Shown one piece after another: positions 60,566 through 64,000 of a stretch of 64,000 bases of DNA (the stretch's first letter is position 1; each line of letters opens with the position of its first letter). The stretch covers positions 62,001 through 126,000 of the forward strand of contig NZ_JAPSKE010000014.1 in the NCBI RefSeq assembly GCF_031177825.1, given 5' to 3'. The notes beneath the pieces are model-generated. The model saw only the letters and a list, made by a program, of their open reading frames with translations, searched no databases and was not told where the DNA came from. Made by a program: the position numbers and the translations under genes. Source of the stretch: Paenibacillus sp. GTDB taxonomy: Bacteria > Bacillota > Bacilli > Paenibacillales > YIM-B00363.

Positions 60566-62286
60566 CCCGCTTGCTCTCCTTCCTTCGGCGTCGCGCTCAA
60601 GCCGTCCGCCCGCCGTTCGTCCCAGCCGACGCTGCGATAGCGATAACCTTGCTCGACTAAGAACATCTGCCGCTTCATCGCGAATTCCAGCTCCTTCGTC
60701 CCTTCCGAGACGAGCGCATAGAAGTGCGCCTCGTTATTCCCTTCCTTCGGCCGCAGCACTCGACCGAGCCGCTGCGCCTCTTCCTGCCGGGAGCCGAAGC
60801 TGCCCGACACCTGGATCGCGACGGCCGCGTCCGGCAGGTCGACCGCGAAGTTCGCGACCTTGGACACGATCAACACGCCGATTTCGCCCTTGCGGAACGC
60901 CGCGTACAGCCGTTCGCGTTCCGCGCTCGGCGTCTCGCCCGTTACGACCGGGCAGCCCAGCTCTTCCGACAGCGCGCCGAGCTGATCCAGATACTGCCCG
61001 ATCACGAGCGTCGGGGTGCCCCGATGCTCGTCCAGCAGCTGCCGCGCGACGTCCAGCTTGGCGGGGTTCTCCCCGGCGATGCGATGCTGCTCCCGCGCGC
61101 CGCTCCTCCGATACGCCTCCAACGTCTCGCCGCTCATCGGCACGCGCACCTCGGTGCAGTCGACCGTCGCGATCCACCCCTGCGCCTCGAGCCGCTTCCA
61201 CGGCACCTCGTAGCGCTTCGGGCCGACCAAGGAGAAGACGTCCTCCTCGCGTCCGTCCTCTCGCACGAGCGTCGCCGTCAGGCCCAGACGGCGCGTCGCT
61301 TGAATGTCCGCGGTCGCGCGGAACACCGGCGCGGGCAGCAGATGCACCTCGTCGTAGACGATGAGTCCCCAAGACCGTTCGCCGAACAGCTTCATATGCG
61401 AGAAATCCCCGTCCTTCGACTTGCGGTGCGTCAACATCTGGTACGTGGCGATCGTAATCGGCCGCACTTCCTTGCGATCCGCGCCGTATTCGCCGATGTC
61501 GTCCTCCGTCAGCGTCGTCTTGTCGAGCAGCTCCTGGCGCCACTGCTTCACCGACGTCGAGTTCGTCGTCAGGATGAGCGTCGCCCGTCCGAGCTTCGCC
61601 ATGGCGCCGATGCCGATCACCGTCTTGCCCGCCCCGCACGGCAGCACGAGCACGCCGCTGCCGCCCGCCGCCGCGCCGCCGCGGTAGAACGCCTCGATCG
61701 CTTCCTCCTGATACTCCCGCAAGCCGAACGGCTTGCCCGAGGCGCGGAGCGAAGCGCGCAGCGCGATCGGCACCGGCTCTCCGTCTTGATAGCCGGCGAC
61801 GTCGACGACCGGGTATCCGAGCCGCATGAGCTCTTGTTTGACCGAACCCCGTTCGGTCAACCGCACGGCGATCGTGTGTCGATGATCCATCGGACTCGGC
61901 TCCCAGTACGACCGCAGCGAATCGTAGGCGGAGATCGCCTTGAGCACCTCCGGATCGTCGCAGCGCAGCATCAGCTGCTTCCCTTCCCGCTCGATTCGAA
62001 CGAGTCCGTACCGGTTGACGTACGTCCGAATATCTTTGACGACGGCAGCCGGAACGCCGAACTTCGCGTACGCGGTCAGCGTCTCGACGATGCTCTCCGC
62101 CGTCGCGCCGGCCGACGCCGCGTTCCAGAGCGACAACGGCGTAATTCGATACGTATGTAATCCGTCCGGACTCTTGCGAAGGTCGGCGAAGGCGGACAGC
62201 TTCGCCCGAACCTCGTCGGCCTTCGGATGTTTCGTTTCGAGCAGCACGGTGAAATCGCTCTGCACGATAATCGGTTTTTCCTTCAT
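60562..62286 (-). CDS. XPB/Ssl2-type DNA repair helicase
   Basis: A superfamily 2 helicase of 574 residues. The N-terminal domain (about 5-130) begins PIIVQSDFTVLLETKHP. Core motifs: LPCGAGKTVIG, TTNSTSVKQW, DEVHLLPAPVFR, the RED motif in LVREDGREED, GLTAT, and QEEAQRLGRVLRPK. Eukaryotic XPB opens DNA in nucleotide excision repair; the bacterial enzyme unwinds DNA in vitro, with an unclear in vivo role. GGAAGGAGG precedes the ATG. Confidence 0.93.
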   Translation of the reverse strand: MKEKPIIVQSDFTVLLETKHPKADEVRAKLSAFADLRKSPDGLHTYRITPLSLWNAASAGATAESIVETLTAYAKFGVPAAVVKDIRTYVNRYGLVRIEREGKQLMLRCDDPEVLKAISAYDSLRSYWEPSPMDHRHTIAVRLTERGSVKQELMRLGYPVVDVAGYQDGEPVPIALRASLRASGKPFGLREYQEEAIEAFYRGGAAAGGSGVLVLPCGAGKTVIGIGAMAKLGRATLILTTNSTSVKQWRQELLDKTTLTEDDIGEYGADRKEVRPITIATYQMLTHRKSKDGDFSHMKLFGERSWGLIVYDEVHLLPAPVFRATADIQATRRLGLTATLVREDGREEDVFSLVGPKRYEVPWKRLEAQGWIATVDCTEVRVPMSGETLEAYRRSGAREQHRIAGENPAKLDVARQLLDEHRGTPTLVIGQYLDQLGALSEELGCPVVTGETPSAERERLYAAFRKGEIGVLIVSKVANFAVDLPDAAVAIQVSGSFGSRQEEAQRLGRVLRPKEGNNEAHFYALVSEGTKELEFAMKRQMFLVEQGYRYRSVGWDERRADGLSATPKEGEQAG

Positions 62287-62318
62287 GAAGCGTCCTCCTT
62301 CCGACGGGAACGAATAGC

Positions 62319-62347
62319 AAAAAATCCGTTTTCCCGAAGGAAAACGG
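62319..62347 (-). terminator. CBS gene terminator
   Basis: CCGTTTTCC and GGAAAACGG form a perfect 9-bp stem with a TTCG tetraloop on the minus strand, followed by ATTTTTT. Confidence 0.85.
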
Positions 62348-62368
62348 AGCGGCGACGGATCGATCTCG

Positions 62369-62827
62369 TCAATTCGTACCGATCGATTGCTTGTGTTTTT
62401 CGGAAATTTCGCTGAGCGCGTGTCCGGCTTCTTCCTCCAGCTTGGAGCGCACGGCCAAGTCCCCGATCGCCACGACGCCGATCAATTGGTTGTTCTCCAC
62501 GACCGGGAGGCGGCGAATTTGGTTTTTCGCCATCAGCTTGGCCGCTTCGTCGACCGTCATCGTCGACGGCACGGAGACGACCGTCTGATCGCTCATGACT
62601 TCCTTCACGGCCGTAGAGCCGGAATGCTTCTCCGCATACCCGCGCACGACCAAGTCGCGGTCGGTGACGACGCCGATCAGCTGATTGCCTTCCACGACCG
62701 GAATGAAGCCGATGTCGTGCTGTTTCATTTTCAACGCGATTTCGTAAATGTTATCCTTCAAGGTGACCGTGACGATTTCGGTTTCCATAATATCTTTGAC
62801 GGTTTTTAACGTCGTTGTCGTGCTCAT
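62369..62827 (-). CDS. Protein with two CBS domains
   Basis: A 152-residue protein consisting of two CBS domains: VKDIMETEIVTV...FIPVVEGNQLIGVVTDRDLV and VKEVMSDQTVVSV...RRLPVVENNQLIGVVAIGDL (each quoted in part). CBS pairs bind adenine nucleotides and act as sensors. The ATG of MSTTTTLK has GGAGGAGGG seven bases upstream; an earlier ATG overlaps the ribosome site. It is a separate unit from xpb. Target unknown. Confidence 0.9.
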   Translation of the reverse strand: MSTTTTLKTVKDIMETEIVTVTLKDNIYEIALKMKQHDIGFIPVVEGNQLIGVVTDRDLVVRGYAEKHSGSTAVKEVMSDQTVVSVPSTMTVDEAAKLMAKNQIRRLPVVENNQLIGVVAIGDLAVRSKLEEEAGHALSEISEKHKQSIGTN

Positions 62828-62874
62828 GGTCATCCCTCCTCCCCCATAGCGTATCCGGGCGGAGGAGAAACCAT

Positions 62875-64000
62875 TCACCGGCGGGTCGCCAAATCGTACA
62901 ACAGGTCGACGCTCGTCTCGAGCGCGCGCTCGTCGATGTCGAAGAGCGGATGGTGATGCGGCGCTTTCACTTGGTCGTTGCCGGCGCCGACGAACAGGAA
63001 GCAGCCCGGCACTTTCTCCAAATAAAACGAGAAGTCCTCGCCCGCCATCATCGGCTGGCATACGCTGACGCGATCCTCGCCGAGCCTCTCGCGCGCCAGC
63101 GACAGCACCCGTTCCGTCGGCTCCGCGTGGTTGACGACCGGCGGATATCCGAACTTGTAATCGAGCTCGTACTCCGCGCCGTACATCCGGCACGTCGCGT
63201 CTAGCACCTGCTCGAGACGTTCCTTCAAGTAGAGGCGCGTCTGCGGCGTCATCGTGCGAACGGTCCCCTCCATGCGGCAATCCGAGGCGATGACGTTGAA
63301 CGTCGTTCCGGCATGGAACGATCCGATCGAAATGACGTGCGGCAAAATCGGATCGCTATTGCGGCTGACGATCGATTGCGCGTTCACGACGAAGTGGGCG
63401 CCGATCGTTACCGCGTCGACCGCCTGATGCGGCAGCCCGCCGTGGCCGCCCTTGCCGACGATGCGCGCCGAGAACTCGTCGGACGCCGCCATGATCGGGC
63501 CCGCCGCGGTATGGACCGTGCAAGCCGGGAACTGCGACCATAAATGGATGCCGTAAATTTCGTCGACGCCGTCGAGCGCGCCGTCTCGAATCATCGCCTG
63601 CGCGCCGCCCGGGGGAATTTCTTCGGCAGGCTGGAACAGCAGCCGAACCGAACCGGTCCAGGCGTCGACCGTCTCCGCCAGCCGCTCCGCGGCGCCGAGC
63701 AGCGCGGACGTATGCCCGTCGTGGCCGCAGGCGTGCATGACGCCCGGCACGGTCGAAGCGTACTCCGTCCGCTTCTGATCTTGGATCGGAAGCGCGTCCA
63801 TATCGGCGCGCAGCGCGATGCGCTTGCCGGGCCCTCGGCCGCCTTCCAGATCGGCTACGACGCCGTGGCCGCCGACGCCGGTCCGCACGCTCCATCCCAT
63901 CCGCCGCAGCTCGCCCGCGACGAACGCTGCGGTTTCCTTTTCCTCATAAGATACTTCCGGGTGTCGGTGCAGATGGCGCCTCCACGCGATGACCTTGTCC
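62875..64000 (-). CDS. M20 family amidohydrolase (5' end beyond window)
   Basis: A metallopeptidase of the amidohydrolase type (HipO/IAA-amino acid hydrolase or N-acetyl-diaminopimelate deacetylase). The visible frame starts with WRRHLHRHPEVSYEEKE, then RADMDALPI, HACGHDGHTSALLG, FQPAEEIPPGGA, and GGHGGLPHQAVD. It ends PHHHPLFDIDE. An internal ATG at 63900 could be mistaken for the start, but the conserved N-terminal histidine region continues upstream of it and off the window. Confidence 0.9.
   Translation of the reverse strand, partial: DKVIAWRRHLHRHPEVSYEEKETAAFVAGELRRMGWSVRTGVGGHGVVADLEGGRGPGKRIALRADMDALPIQDQKRTEYASTVPGVMHACGHDGHTSALLGAAERLAETVDAWTGSVRLLFQPAEEIPPGGAQAMIRDGALDGVDEIYGIHLWSQFPACTVHTAAGPIMAASDEFSARIVGKGGHGGLPHQAVDAVTIGAHFVVNAQSIVSRNSDPILPHVISIGSFHAGTTFNVIASDCRMEGTVRTMTPQTRLYLKERLEQVLDATCRMYGAEYELDYKFGYPPVVNHAEPTERVLSLARERLGEDRVSVCQPMMAGEDFSFYLEKVPGCFLFVGAGNDQVKAPHHHPLFDIDERALETSVDLLYDLATRR

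Noticed and set aside
1..64000. Prophage, CRISPR array, tRNA or insertion sequence
   Set aside because: No transposase, integrase, spacer-repeat pattern or cloverleaf was recognised by eye. Short or divergent elements could be missed without a search.

Overview
The window looks like core chromosome from a GC-rich, endospore-forming Firmicute, most likely of the Paenibacillaceae. Three things point there. Sporulation genes are scattered through it (spoVM, ylbJ, sda, spoVIF). The gene order is the Bacillus 'ylo', 'ylb' and 'fap' order. Many ribosome binding sites are strong AGGAGG-type sites with ATG, GTG or TTG starts. I see no tRNA, rRNA, CRISPR array, prophage or complete insertion sequence.

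Layout. 1-8550 (minus): lipid synthesis operon fapR-plsX-fabH-fabD-fabG-acpP-fabF, continuing into rnc and smc (smc runs off the left edge), with a FapR operator at its head. 8550-10600 (minus): yceD-rpmF behind a consensus promoter, and a secreted stalk-domain protein. 10640-13480 (plus): a phosphate-starvation unit, phoX-tatA-tatC, preceded by a four-repeat Pho box. 13560-18330: the ylb group (tmcAL, ddcP/ylbL, ylbJ, coaD, rsmD). 18390-19670: an accessory patch with a candidate structured small RNA, the checkpoint gene sda, a broken CBO0543-like membrane gene and a 42-residue acidic ORF. 19750-24120 (minus): an ABC-F ATPase behind a long leader with an intrinsic terminator, the SOS pair uvrX-yolD behind two mirror-image LexA-type boxes, and spoVIF. 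24500-29570 (minus): recG, degV (fakB-like), fakA, asp23. 29660-30150: rpmB (plus) and spoVM (minus). 30280-45050 (minus): rpe, rsgA, prkC, prpC, rlmN, rsmB, fmt, def, priA, coaBC, rpoZ, gmk, remA, yicC, mostly overlapping or closely spaced. 45080-49884 (minus): a homocysteine methyltransferase/methylenetetrahydrofolate reductase and a calcium P-type ATPase; rqcH is divergent at 50092. 51900-55250 (minus): a small orphan ORF, then ugd, galU and a PHP-domain gene, read with a LysR regulator. 56250-58700: an unknown gene, ylbG, a frameshifted asparaginase on the opposite strand, and ylbF. 58766-64000 (minus): an XPB-type helicase with a helicase-associated partner, a CBS protein, and an M20 amidohydrolase that runs off the right edge.

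How the genes work together. FapR senses malonyl-CoA and controls fatty acid and phospholipid synthesis. The FakA/DegV pair could feed exogenous fatty acids into the acyl-phosphate pool shared with PlsX. PhoX needs Tat export, so its own tatAC sits beside it under apparent PhoP control. UvrX/YolD and DdcP link to the SOS response, and Sda to the sporulation checkpoint. The def-fmt-rsmB-rlmN-prpC-prkC-rsgA run joins translation start, ribosome maturation and PASTA-kinase signalling.

The least explained parts are the 172-nt candidate RNA before sda, the attenuator-like ABC-F leader, the XPB pair, and two gene remnants.
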